Positions 42,802 to 54,400 of a stretch of DNA of 64,000 nt are shown here, piece after piece. The DNA lies in NCBI RefSeq assembly GCF_001949145.1, contig NW_019091504.1, positions 558,136 to 622,135 of the forward strand, written 5' to 3'. This DNA is from Acanthaster planci (lineage: Eukaryota > Echinodermata > Asteroidea > Valvatida > Acanthasteridae). Within the stretch, counting starts at the first letter, position 1; each line of letters opens with the position of its first letter. The translations under genes were made by a program, and so were the position numbers. The notes under the pieces were generated by a model. That model had not been told where the DNA came from, made no database searches, and saw only the letters and a program-made list of their open reading frames with translations.

Positions 42802-45800
42802 GTAGGTTCACAAGGACTACGTCAATACCGTATAAATATTAACTAGTTGCGAGTTTCGCTTAAGCCTATAGGAAAAAACATGAGCTAAGGCATTACAGGT
42901 TGAGCTCCGATATATCGGTCAAAGGCAACTTTGTAATGATGAATGTTCCTGTTGCTGGCGTTAGCAAAGGTGATTTATGTCCCGTAGTTCTGGTTAATGG
43001 TTACCCTGTTTCACTTATCGTACGTTTCTGATTAATGTCTCCATTTCATTGCTCGCATGAACCCACCAGGGTTGTATGGTTTATTTCGTGTGTACCGGCA
43101 GACATGGGAACTGGGAATAACAAGGTTTGGTATAATTCACTGATTGATTCTTAGATCTCGGTTATTTGACAAACATGTCTGGATCTTGCAATGCGGCGAT
43201 TGTGCCTGCTACAGCCATTGTGCCTAACACGGGAACTCCCAGCGTCGATTTACCGGACTATCTCCGGAATCATACGCCTGTGTATCTGCCTTCCATTTCT
43301 CTCAACACTAGATGGGATGATGCGACCTGGATTCTTACCAGCGCCTTCATCATCTTCACCATGCAGTCTGGATTTGGTCTGCTCGAGTCCGGAAGTGTCT
43401 CCCAAAAGAACGAGGTTAACATCATGGTAAAAAACGCCGTGGACGTCCTCTTTGGGGGCATATCTTACTGGATGTTTGGTTACGGTCTCAGCTTTGATAA
43501 GATCGGCAGCGACTTCAAGTCGAACCACCCTTTTGTTGCAGTCGGGGAGTTCTTCGTCGATGAGACAAATCCAGATAGAGTTGGTAGTGTCTTCTCGCAT
43601 TTTTTCTTTCATGCTTCCTTCGCTACGACAGCCACCACCATCGTCAGTGGGGCTATGGCCGAGCGCACCAAGCTGGAAGCTTACATCCTCTTTTCCTTCT
43701 TGAATACGCTCGTTTACTGTTTCCCTGCCCACTGGGTGTGGGACTGCTCTGGTTGGCTGAAGACAATGGGCGTGGTTGACATCGCGGGAGCGGGGGCCGT
43801 CCATCTGGTGGGTGGAGTCACAGGATTGGTAGCCACACTAATGTTAAAACCGCGCACAGGGCGTTTCCGGAGCGGAGCTGATTTGCCAGCTATGGGCTCG
43901 CCGACAAACACGATCTTTGGAATGTTCATGCTATGGTAAGTTTTGGGCATTCCAACTACAAGTTCCACAAGTCTGAGCAAAGTCAGTAATTTGAAACTAA
44001 ATTCATTGATTGTTCCTGCTCTTAACAGACACATTCCGAGATGCGTGTGCCATGCCGTGATCAATAATTTGACCTTTGACATTGTTATACGTAAGCCCTA
44101 ATTAACTTGTGCTAACTACAATTTAGGCTGTGCCCGAATTGCTTGGTTACGGCTTGACATTGCACGCTACTCCATGGGAAGTGGCTTTGGTCCTTATTGT
44201 CTCTTGCGTAAGTTCAAGCCTCAACCAAGTAATTACAACGCAGCCCAGTTGTAGTCATTTAAATAATTATGTAATGAATACCATTGTTGTTGAGTGATTA
44301 TGGCTTTAGGCCATTCAATTAATCAGTATGGTACTAACCAAGGAGGTTATCTAAGAGTACGTCAAGGATACAAACATGCGTTCCCCAAAGGATCAAAGGC
44401 CTGTGTCCTTCAGCAATGCAATTCGCTTGATAATTAATTACTTTTGTAACAAATCACTTCCCTATATTATAGGGTCTATCCGTAAAGGTACTGTACGTAA
44501 TTTAAGTTGCTTGACTAGATACACAGCTACAGCTGCAACACTTGATTCGCCTCGAACGAAAATTCCGAACTTTATTACCAGGAGTAAACGTTCTGCAATT
44601 ATCTGGAATTTTATTCAGGTGGGGTTGGTTGGGGTTCAACTGTGGCAGTACATATGGAATATCACAGAACAAGTGGAAATTAGCCGCAAGGTAAGTTCCT
44701 TTTAAGTTTAATGAGTGTATTAATTTGTTCGTTCATCGAATACATTCCACAACCTTGATTCTGATTGAGTTTAACGAACTGTATTTGTTCATTCGTGGAC
44801 TATAGTCCACAACCTTGGCTCTGGCCCCGTGCGACTGGCGCTGAATTTTCCGAGTTCGTAATCAGCATGCGTGAACTTGGCGTTGTGTGTTTATATTCAC
44901 TGCAAGCCACTCGAGGAAACGCCGTGCGTGCTCACTATGGCAGCAAACATATTTTGCCAGCATGCACGTGAGAAGTGCACTGCTATAGACTGAATTGTTT
45001 TAGGATTCCCTTCAAATACACCCGTGGTTATTGATTCGTGAGTTTAAAACAAAACGCTATAAATGTTAGCCATGACATTGCTTGATTATACTTTGGCTTG
45101 GGGCCCGTGAATCACAACGGGTTTCCTTGTTCAGTTATGGAATTTCTGTTTAAACGTATGGTGCATTTTTAAATTTGACAGAAAAAACATTCGCAGCTTA
45201 TTCTATTTGTTGCTTTTCCACCATTTTGTTGTTTGACAGTTGGAAGATATATTTTGCGAGAGACAAAAATGAAATTATATGTACCATATGAATGGTTTGA
45301 CCTTGTGAAAGTGGACAGGAACTGCAAAGTCAAAAAATAAACCTATTTACATTATACATTTCTCAGGCAATGACATGACATTTAGAAGGTATACGTCATC
45401 AATGACATGGGCGGACTAGGCCTACGCACTGATGACGTTACAACTTGTTTACAGGAGTGCTTTCTAACAGACGAACCAGGTGACCATGGTTACGCTATAA
45501 TTATGTTAACTGGCTCTTTGCAGGAGCCAGTGACGGTATTCATTTTTACGTGAAAAGCCACTTTTTAGAAAATTGTTCTGAAGAATACCGGTACCCAACA
45601 AAACTTTCCGCCATTACGCATAGGCCATGACGTCATTGTGAGTACATTTAGGCATATCGCAGCCTTGGTAACCATCTTAGCCGTGTGGTGGAGGAAAGTA
45701 ACTTGTCCACGGAGAATGTCTTGTCATCTTTATAAGCATTATATGCTGAATTAATAATTCTGCTTCATTTCAAAACCACTTTGCTCCTTTTCGGCGTTTA

Positions 45801-48800
45801 TGTGGTATGCACTGTCATGTATGTCGAACACTTGTCCTTTGTGTTGTGTTCCATGTCAAGCTCGAAGTCATTTTGAGCTACTTTGTAATTTGTACCAGTT
45901 CATCAATCCAACCCAAACGTTTAAAATTCCACTTCAAATTTAAAATTCCACTTCATCCTCATGCTGAGCGGAGTGATAAGGAATACATTGTGCTATAAAA
46001 GATAATGTGGAATTATGTAGGACCAGATTTTCTCCACTCCCATATGAGTGACTCTTAAGTGATTTCAGCCTAAAACAAAGCCCAGTTTTGAACTGTCTTT
46101 TTTGACGGGCCGTGGTCTTTCATCTCTGAAAATCCGAGCAGTAAATCTATTAAGCATTAAAACGATCGCACCAACTCAACACTCCCGAAAACTGCTGGAT
46201 GGTGTCTTTCAAACATGTATCCATAGCAGCCGATTCCCGCGTTAAGGGACTGATACACCGAGGGCCTGGAAGTGATAAATTTAAATTTTATCCACAGCTG
46301 GTATTTTAATACCATACGGTGTAGTAGAACGGCTCGTGAAATTGGCGGCTAACTAGGACAGACAAGAGAATCGTGACCAGAGTCACGCGCGCTCACTTCA
46401 CGAGCCTCGGCACACGGAGTGCGAGGAATGCCTGTATTGCTGTGGATTATTTATGCGGTTCATAGCTACCAAGATACCACATAAACTGGCTATTGATACA
46501 GTGAATATCAGATGATGACCTGACTTTTATTACGCATCTCTTTCGCAGTGAAATGTCTAATCAAGCTCTGTTGTGTGCCAGGAGAAATGGACAGTTGTTT
46601 TGTGATGTGTACTAGTAAAACATTATTATGTGCTAGTGTTTCGTGTTGAATTTGAATAAATTGTCTAACAAGAGTGTCGATAGTTTAAAAAAAATAGAGA
46701 TAGAAAAAGAAGAAGAGGAAGAAGAAATATATCGCATTTGAACTAATCTTTATTTCCTGCACATACATGGGAAGTGCAGGTGGCCTTTTCAAATTATCCT
46801 GGAACTTGGGAATTATTGAAATGCACAGTGGCCACTTTGGTTGGTCCTCTCGCGAGAGAAAAATATCTGCATAAAACCATGGGCGTCGCGCAAGGGGGTG
46901 GGTAAGGGGGTACTTGCCACCCTTCCCTAAAATTTAAGTAGGGAAAAAAAGGAAAGGGGAAAGAAATTTTTCCAGAGTTTCCTGAAAAAACCTAGAATCT
47001 GACGATGTATCTGGTAATGTTAGGTTGTTGGTAATATTAATTCATAGCTGATGAGTGCTTTGCCCGCTCCACGAAATCCCTCTTCCAAGGAAAAAGGGAT
47101 TTGCCCCTCCCCCTTTGGAAAAAAATTCAGGCGACACTAATAATGCATGTGCATGCTTTGTCAACATGGCGGTAATGACGTCACATGTAATCTCCCCATC
47201 ATAAAGACAGTATAAATAATTTGGTTTCTAACAAGTTGCTTCAAGCATTCAAGTGTGACATGATTAGTGCAATTGGCCTATATCCTACAAGGATATCAAG
47301 TTTCCAAATCGTGCACTGACAACACTACAAACCTTTTTCTGAGCAGCCAATCAGCCGACAGAATATTCTGTTGAAATCCCGATTTTCTTTCACATAAACA
47401 CCTACAGTGGTAGAGTGTCATTATGGCATTTTACGGGACATTCTGAGTTGATGTATAAAAGCTTTTACGGGTATGACCGACTTTTTGACCAATTTCCTCG
47501 AATTTGTAACGATGGTCAGTTTAACGACAAACATGAACACCGAGTTACAGAATCTTTGGATGAAATAGTGATATTCCTAATGCGTTCAATTAACAAAAAA
47601 TACTACAGTAAAGTGTCCCTTTTTGCTACTGTTTAATTATGACAGTAAAACAGGAGCTGAGGCTGTTAATGAAAACATGAGTACCATCTGATTTTTTCAT
47701 TACTTTGCAGATCTGCGGCCTGCACCATTACAGCATCTATCGGGGGCGGCATGACGGCAATTGTGCTCAGGTAAATATTTCCACGTAGAATTCTAGTCAT
47801 GCACGATCGGTTCCACTAACCGGCATCTTTCCGAAAATGGAAATTGCTTGCTGGATAACGGGGACCTTAGTATATATATCGGTCGGCAGCCGTTTATGTG
47901 CTTGTTTTCCAGGACATGTTGACATTTTTATCTTCTCAAATGATGTTTTTCAGTCGAGAAATTGGAGAGGCACTGTGACTTGGACACGGTTTCGAGGTGG
48001 CACGCTTTATAATTCAGATTTCAGGATTTGTTTTTGGCGTGGTATTTTTATGAATCAACAAAAGTCAGCAATAGCAATCCTAACATTAATTAAACAGAAC
48101 AAAAAAGCAGGGGATTCTTTTACTGCGTTGTGTACAGGGGCAGGTCCAAGGGTGCGACACGGGAACTTATGAAGCTACTTGTGACAAGAGGAGACAAAAG
48201 TATTAAACTCGTGACAAAAGGAGACAAACCCCAGGGAAAGGGGATAAACCCATCCTCTTTGTGACACCCCTCGAATTTAAATTGATCAACCCAGAGTTGT
48301 GAATACTTTCCACGGATTTAGAAAAGTGAGCACATGCCATTTACGGTATTTACATACAAAGAGCTCGTAGGGACTTTAGGCAGATCAGGAAGTATTTTAT
48401 CTTAATGGCACCCGGATGATCTTACCAGTAAATTTTTCAAAAACATAACGCTGACGCCAGAGTGCTCCGTAATGATACTAATTTCGGTCCTTGATGCGAA
48501 AATGCATGATTAGAGAAAGGCATACTTGAATGACAAAACAATATCTCCAACATCAGGCTGTTACTGGAGATAACAAACAGTACACAAAAGCGGTTTCATA
48601 TTACCAAGGGCTACCGGAAACATGCCAAGGACATAACTACATCATCATTCAGGTTTATGCGTTTCAATCTAATTGCACTCTAATTTCCGTCAATTGATTA
48701 TTTTTTTGGTGCACTTTTGAGTGGTGAACACACACAAGCTTCTTAATGGGAACACGCAATTGAAGGCAGTGTTTTTTCGAATACATATTGTGTGATTAGC

Positions 48801-51413
48801 CGTGGAGCATTGTCCTTTGGTAGGTAACCATGGAAGCTCATTTACGCAAGGGTCTGATTAAGATAACTACGATGGTTCTTATACTCTCTCTGTAAGCCTT
48901 TATTTTGCAGGAGGGCACTGACACTAAGAGTGAAAACATGGGCGATGTATCAAACTTTAAGCCACGCCTTACTATTTTCCAAATCACTGCTCATAAATGA
49001 TTTATGGTGTGTTCAACTGTAAAGGTACACTCCACCGGTAAAAATAATGACTTGTTATGTTTCCACGAGACATTGACAGATGTGTTTTGGTCACAAACCA
49101 CGAATTTTATGCCTGGCTTTCGTTTCCATTTCGCCATCAGTTACCTTGCTAAGCGGCGCAAGTTTGATGTCACGTTTCTCATTAATGGTGTTCTCGGATC
49201 TCTGGTGTCCATTACAGGTAAACATGGGTCAGTAACACTGAAATGCTAAACAGATCGCCCGAATTAGTTTTCACGGAAACATCTTTGGGGTCTGGTAACA
49301 CAGGCAATTTTGAAAATGAGAGCTTTAGTCGAAAACAATGTAGGCACTTTGGCATGATCATGATAATATACCCACTGCTGTGATGTAACAGATTTCGTCA
49401 TCGACCAAAGTAAATTAGGCTTAATGGATACATGATTACGTGAATCCAGGGCACATGAGGTTGCCAAATTTGTCGAGTTTAGACATAAAAGGTGTGCTAC
49501 AAGTACACCCACACTATTGCAGCGTCATTCCAGGAATATCGTTAAGTTGAGGGTAGAGTGGGATGATTTTAAAGACTCAGCCGAAATATTTCTCTATGAA
49601 TGCCGTGATCAAATTAAACTATTGGGTTTAAGATTTCTGATTAAAGGAATGGCGTTTCGAATACTCTAAGAACACTTTTTACAGTTCTCTTGAAAAGTGT
49701 TCACAAGAGTCCCAAACCAGTCCATGTCATGTTGACTCTTGTTGCTTGTACCTCTTTCGGCTTCTCATCATCACATTTTCGTTTCTTTATGGCGACAGCA
49801 ATCAGGACGGTATGCATCCATTTATTTGCATCTTAATGAAAATCGAGGCGGTCATTACCGCTGAAATGGGTCATTATATCGCAGTACTCACTTCTTTCAA
49901 ATAATGGCACTACCTAAACAGAAGTTGCGCAATTTCTTTAAATGAAACACATTTCAGTTATTAACGAGTGTGGTTAAGGCAAGGGTGCACATGGAGAATC
50001 ACGCTCGCAAATTATTAAGAAATTTTTCTAAAGAGCAAAACCTTTGGTAACTCGAGTTCTTAGTGTGTTGCGCTGTGTTCATGTTGATTCCTCGGCGCCT
50101 TTGTTTCGCAATTTATCGACCTTACGCCGTGCGAGAAATGTAGGCCTAAGGTGTACATTCAAGCGTCGAACATTATCTTCCGCATTGTTGCCTACCCAGA
50201 AATACCTTATTTATCTATTGGAGAGGCCTTTAAGCAAGCTCTGTTTGTCTTTTTCTTGATTCCTAACATTTGGCTTGTTGACGGTTCCTATTTGTCACAG
50301 CTATGTGTGCCTTAGCCCACCCCTGGGAGGGCTATGTTATAGGTGTCGTGGGCGCCCTCATTGCCTGCTCAGGATGTTTTCTGACCGAGCGTCTTAAGAT
50401 CGACGACCCTGTCAGTGTGGTGCCGGTGCACGCTTTGGGGGCCATCTGGTCGCTCCTTTCTGTTGGGATCTTCGGACGGCAGGACAAACTAGCACCTCAG
50501 TTGATCCGTAACAGCGGTGAGAAATGCTCTGCAATGGTTTGATAGAGAAAGGGTTTGCCTGACGACAGCGATGGAAGCAATAACACGAAAGAGGATTTAT
50601 AGTAAAGACTGTAAAACAACATTTGAAAACACTGTTCAGTTTAGAAGTTATTTCGAGTGATAGCCTTGTTTTCTGTACTTGCTACCAGCAACGCACTCAC
50701 AAGCTTTGTTCTTCTTTCCCTCTTTTTAGACCAAGAAAACTCAAAATAAGTCTGAAAGTTCCCATCACATTTTTGTCAAGATTGTAGGCCTATCTAAAAC
50801 GCTGTTACCGTTGTTGTTTTACTCTGCACGTGTATTTCTTTCGTTTCAAGGTTTGCTTGCCGGTGGGGGATTCCATCTTCTAGGCATCCAAGCCTTAGCA
50901 ATCGTTTCCATCGGCAGCTGGACAGCAGTCACTTCCTTCGTCCTGCTCAAGCTCATTGACGTCACTCTAGGGCTTCGAGTTCCTCTGCACGAGGAGATCC
51001 TCGGAGCTGACCTTGTGGAACACTCCATCAACGGTACGTATGACAAAAACAGCCGCGAATGGCGGGACCGGGACGGTCGGCTCATCATGGTGGTCGAGCG
51101 GTTCAAGAAAGGCGAGTCTGCGGACGAGCTGAATCCCCAGGATATTCGCAGACTGAGACGTATGTCCAAACAGAGGGCTTCCAGTGAGGAGACCATGAAG
51201 TCGGCCTTCGGATTCGTTCGGACCGAGGACTCTTCCAGCTTTGACCAGAAATCTGACGCCGAGTTGGCGGATGACGCTCGGTCGATCGATGAAAGTCAAG
51301 CCGCGGTTACGCATCGAAGGAGGGGAATGGACAGACTTCGTAGATTTAAAATGAGTAATATCCTTGGAAAACGATCAAGCAACTGGACACCAAAACATTC
51401 GGCCAACTATTAA
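42792..51413 (+). CDS. AMT-type ammonium transporter (gene 1), complete
   Basis: This is a membrane transporter of the AMT/MEP/Rh superfamily that conducts ammonium across the plasma membrane. Exons: 42792-42801, 43155-43935, 44619-44690, 47711-47770, 49141-49217, 50301-50516 and 50851-51413. All junctions are in phase with GT-AG sites, giving 592 residues. Conserved residues equivalent to those of bacterial AmtB are visible: gate Phe159 (HASFA), Trp199 (AHWVWD), Asp212 and pore His220 in DIAGAGAVHLVGG, second gate Phe270 and Ser274 (GFNCGST), and second pore His377 (DDPVSVVPVHALG). After the last helix come HEEILGADLVEHSI and a charged tail of about 126 residues, probably cytoplasmic. The type is AMT rather than Rh, judged by these motifs. 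An alternative start is ATG at 43175 if the 10-nt first exon is not used. A second, convergent AMT gene lies 8 kb downstream. Confidence 0.95.
43155..43935 (+). CDS. AMT gene 1, exon 2 (first membrane helices and pore His 1)
   Basis: This 781-nt exon encodes the extracellular N-terminus, the first helices (WILTSAFIIFTMQSGFGLLE), the SFATTATTIVSGAMAERTK segment and the VDIAGAGAVHLVGG signature. It ends CTATG|GTAAGT, splitting a tryptophan codon. Confidence 0.95.
44619..44690 (+). CDS. AMT gene 1, exon 3
   Basis: This 72-nt exon encodes WGWLGFNCGSTYGISQNKWK then LAA, with the second gate Phe and the pore serine. The acceptor is TTTTATTCAG and the donor is AAG|GTAAGT. Confidence 0.95.
47711..47770 (+). 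CDS. AMT gene 1, exon 4
   Basis: This 60-nt exon encodes SAACTITASIGGGMTAIVL, the family's short helix with the glycine triplet. The split codons on both sides join to Arg and Ser. The acceptor is TACTTTGCAG and the donor is CAG|GTAAAT. Confidence 0.92.
49141..49217 (+). CDS. AMT gene 1, exon 5
   Basis: This 77-nt exon encodes YLAKRRKFDVTFLINGVLGS then LVSIT, matching the K-R-K-F-D-V-...-L-I-N-G-...-L-V-x-I-T block of animal AMT proteins. It ends in phase 1. Confidence 0.95.
50301..50516 (+). CDS. AMT gene 1, exon 6 (pore His 2)
   Basis: This 216-nt exon encodes MCALAHPWEGYVIGVVGALI, then ERLKIDDPVSVVPVHALGAI, which holds the second pore histidine. It ends in phase 1 at AGCG|GTGAGA. Confidence 0.95.
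50851..51413 (+). CDS. AMT gene 1, terminal exon (last helix and tail)
   Basis: This 563-nt exon starts after TTTCAAG and encodes LLAGGGFHLLGIQALAIVSI, a last helix, then HEEILGADLVEHSI and a charged, Ser/Arg-rich tail ending HSANY and TAA. Confidence 0.95.
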
Positions 51414-51489
51414 TTTCATGTCCATAACCTATTGTTTGTCAACATTGTGTATCTGAAACTGCGCATGCGCGTTTTGTTACAATTTTGAA

Positions 51490-51495
51490 AATAAA
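51490..51495 (+). terminator. Candidate poly(A) signal of AMT gene 1
   Basis: AATAAA lies 77 nt downstream of the stop codon. It is the first such hexamer in the 3' flank and would give a short 3' UTR. Confidence 0.55.
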
Positions 51496-54400
51496 AAAGA
51501 ACATTATTTCATTACATTGTGATTACATTTGGCAGAATTTTCAGTTTCACTTGATTTTTTTTCACCTAAGAATCATAACTAAAACCACAATTTCTATTTT
51601 TAAACTTTATGATGATTTAATCTTGAAAAGGATTAATATGATGATGAACGAATCCTCCATTACATAATAATTCTTGGAACTCTGTCTAAAGGTGTAACAT
51701 ATTTCATTTCCAGTTTAAAACGTTTTAAAGGCACATGACCTTTATAATTATGTACGTTTTGATTAAGTGTTGAAAATGAAGCAATTTGTGTATTTTTTCA
51801 TTAAGACATAACATGCACTTTAAGACGCACTTTCACGACACAGTTACAGACTGTCGTTGCGTCTGAATAGATGAGGTTTCTGGAATGTTTCCCGTATTGC
51901 CATGTCTTGTGAAAAAACACACGAGGCAGAGGCAGAAAGATGGAGAGGCTTCGGCCATTATACTGGGGACTGTATGAACTAATGAACAGGTGTGAAGCAA
52001 AGTGTTGCCATGCCGGAGTCCTCAGACATTGAGCTATGAGTGTTATAGTTTGTCTGACATGAAGATGGTTTCCATTAAAGTCAGCGTCTGTCTGTGTCGC
52101 CCATGGCCTTCAATGAGGCTAGTATTGGCATGGACAACGTGAAGACAACACTGCAATCATTTTGTGAATTGGTTGATAAGTTACTTTCGGTGTAGATATG
52201 ATTTCTTGCATAATGGTAGTCAAACCGACCGGGTTAGGCCTACACATCTACCTTTGGTGGTCAGGTTGGCGTAGTGGTTCTTTCCTCGCCTTCCACCTCT
52301 GTGGTCCTGGGTTCGATTCCCGGCCCAGTCCACATCTTGTATTGGGTTTCCAGTCCCTACCTGATTCTGTGGGTTTTACCCAGAATATTCTTCCGGGGTT
52401 TTCCTCCCACGACGAAAACTGTAACTTCTTCTCATTGTCTCCTCTCTCCAGGTTTCTTCAGACTTTCGAGATGCAGTGCCTATAGGGCACTTTCGAGGGA
52501 TCCTTCTGTCATTACCGAAAAGATCTAAATAAATGAAGATTACCTTATGCTGCGATTTGGAAAAGGAGGAAGAGTGGTTGTGATTATATTTTACTGTGGA
52601 GGAAGGACACAGAAGGAGTTACAACTTTGGCACAACAAAGTGCTCCATGATCATCGCTGCCTGGTCAGATGAACGATTGTAAACATTCTCAAAATGTCTG
52701 AGAACTGCCTGCAGCTTAGCCGCATAAGTGGGGCCAGTAATATCATAACAATATTTGTGGTGTTTTCTTTGCAATTAAATACCGGTACAACTATATCACA
52801 GTGACCAGGAAATGGAAAGAAAACACATTTAACATTACTTTTGCCGTCGTGAATAAATTTGTAAAAAGATTTTGATGCACTTTTCCATTATCCATGCAAT
52901 GTTTGTAATTTTATTTTGTCACTCCAAAACATCAGTTTTCAAAGTCTTTGTGCGAATTTGGCTAAGACTGGCCAACAACATGTTGACCACCACTGGACAG
53001 TTAAGTTCACGAAAAACAAAATGCGCTGTTTCACCACAAGGAGTGATCGTGAGATCTCATAAAATATCTTTTTTTTTGTAAATTCCGTAATAAAAATCAT
53101 TCCAATAAAACACAGTATCTTATAAACAACTTGGCTATTAAGTCTAGAAGAAAGCGTTCGATATAAGGGCAATAACTGCACATGAACACTTCGGGAAGAC
53201 AGCCTAATAAAAAAAATGCGCAAGCATTAAATTTTATGTTGTTGTCAAATCATACCAAGCACCAACGATGGTATGAATATTCAACTTCGTATACTGCCGT
53301 ACACAACGTTTTAAGGATGCAGATTACCGGCGAAAAATTGCGGCGATGATCATAGGGTACAAATGGGGCTTACGGTTGTGAAACAGGTGGTGCGTAGCAT
53401 GCCTTCGGCTGCGCTCTGGCTATGGACGTACCAGTCATGCCAGAAAGCGGTAATTGGTCAGATGTTAAGGCAGTTCAACTCTTTCTGTGTCCTTCCCCAT
53501 GATTTTACCCACGTGTACATTTCTCCGAACTATGTATGCATAAAGCAAGGGCTATTTTCGAAGATTCCGTAATGGGGTTTCAAGGTTTTATTTACAGCGT
53601 ATTACACGTAGTGAAAGGGTTTAATGTGATTTCGCTTCCAAGGCGACTATATATGTACATGCCAATCCTGACAAATTGACAATTTCTTAAATTCGGCACC
53701 CTCTTCCGAGTTGTGCTAGCAAAATCGAACATCAGAGGATGTGATTTGTTTCACAGAATGTCTGTCCTTTAACAGACTTGTATGGGGAAGATGTGAACTT
53801 GGAGGTATTTTGACTCCATGTAGGAACCAATGATTGACAGTGACAGATCTTTCATACTAAAGAAAGATATATTCATATTAAAGAAGAAGACGGTGACAGA
53901 TTCAAATTCACAGTCTCCTAACAGCATCAATTTTTCTCTGTCTTCAAAACTGGAGAGCAGAGAAGCTTCAGTATAAAGCAGAATTGGCTTTTTTCAGAGG
54001 AAATCGAGTATTTGCTAAAAATGTTTAGGCCATCGAGACAGGTGATGAAATTTGAAGTGAATGTTTCAGAGGCTTTTAATTCGAAATCAAGTATAAATTC
54101 CCACTGTCTACTTTTTAAGAGAGAATACAGTTCTCCTGCTAAAAAAATTGCATATTTAAAAGACCTTTTGGGGTCTGGAATGTATTGTTCTTTGAAATCA
54201 TTTTGTCCATTGAGTTTAGCATCAATTATCATTCCATATTTACTCTTAATAGGAATCTGTTTATTTGTATATTGCTTTCTTGTGTGTACGTCCTATGTCT
54301 TTATTAGTCATTGTAAATTTCGATTCAATTTAATGCTAACCTGCATTAGTTGTATAATTTATTTCCATGTTTTCCAGAGTTATTTATGTGTCTCACTTAT

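Larger units (their letters stand above)
43936..50850. other. AMT gene 1 introns 2-6
   Basis: The introns contain no second gene I can support. A TGACGTCA site (near 45629) and a short inverted pair GGCTCGTGAA/TTCACGAGCC (46331-46406) are present. Unlike the ELL introns, I saw no exact TACATGTA palindromes here. Confidence 0.6.

Noticed and set aside
43250-43804. 184-codon minus-strand open frame
   Set aside because: It is antisense to AMT gene 1 exon 2, whose plus-strand product is clearly the transporter.
50846-51314. Two minus-strand open frames of about 115 codons
   Set aside because: They are antisense shadows of the AMT gene 1 terminal exon.
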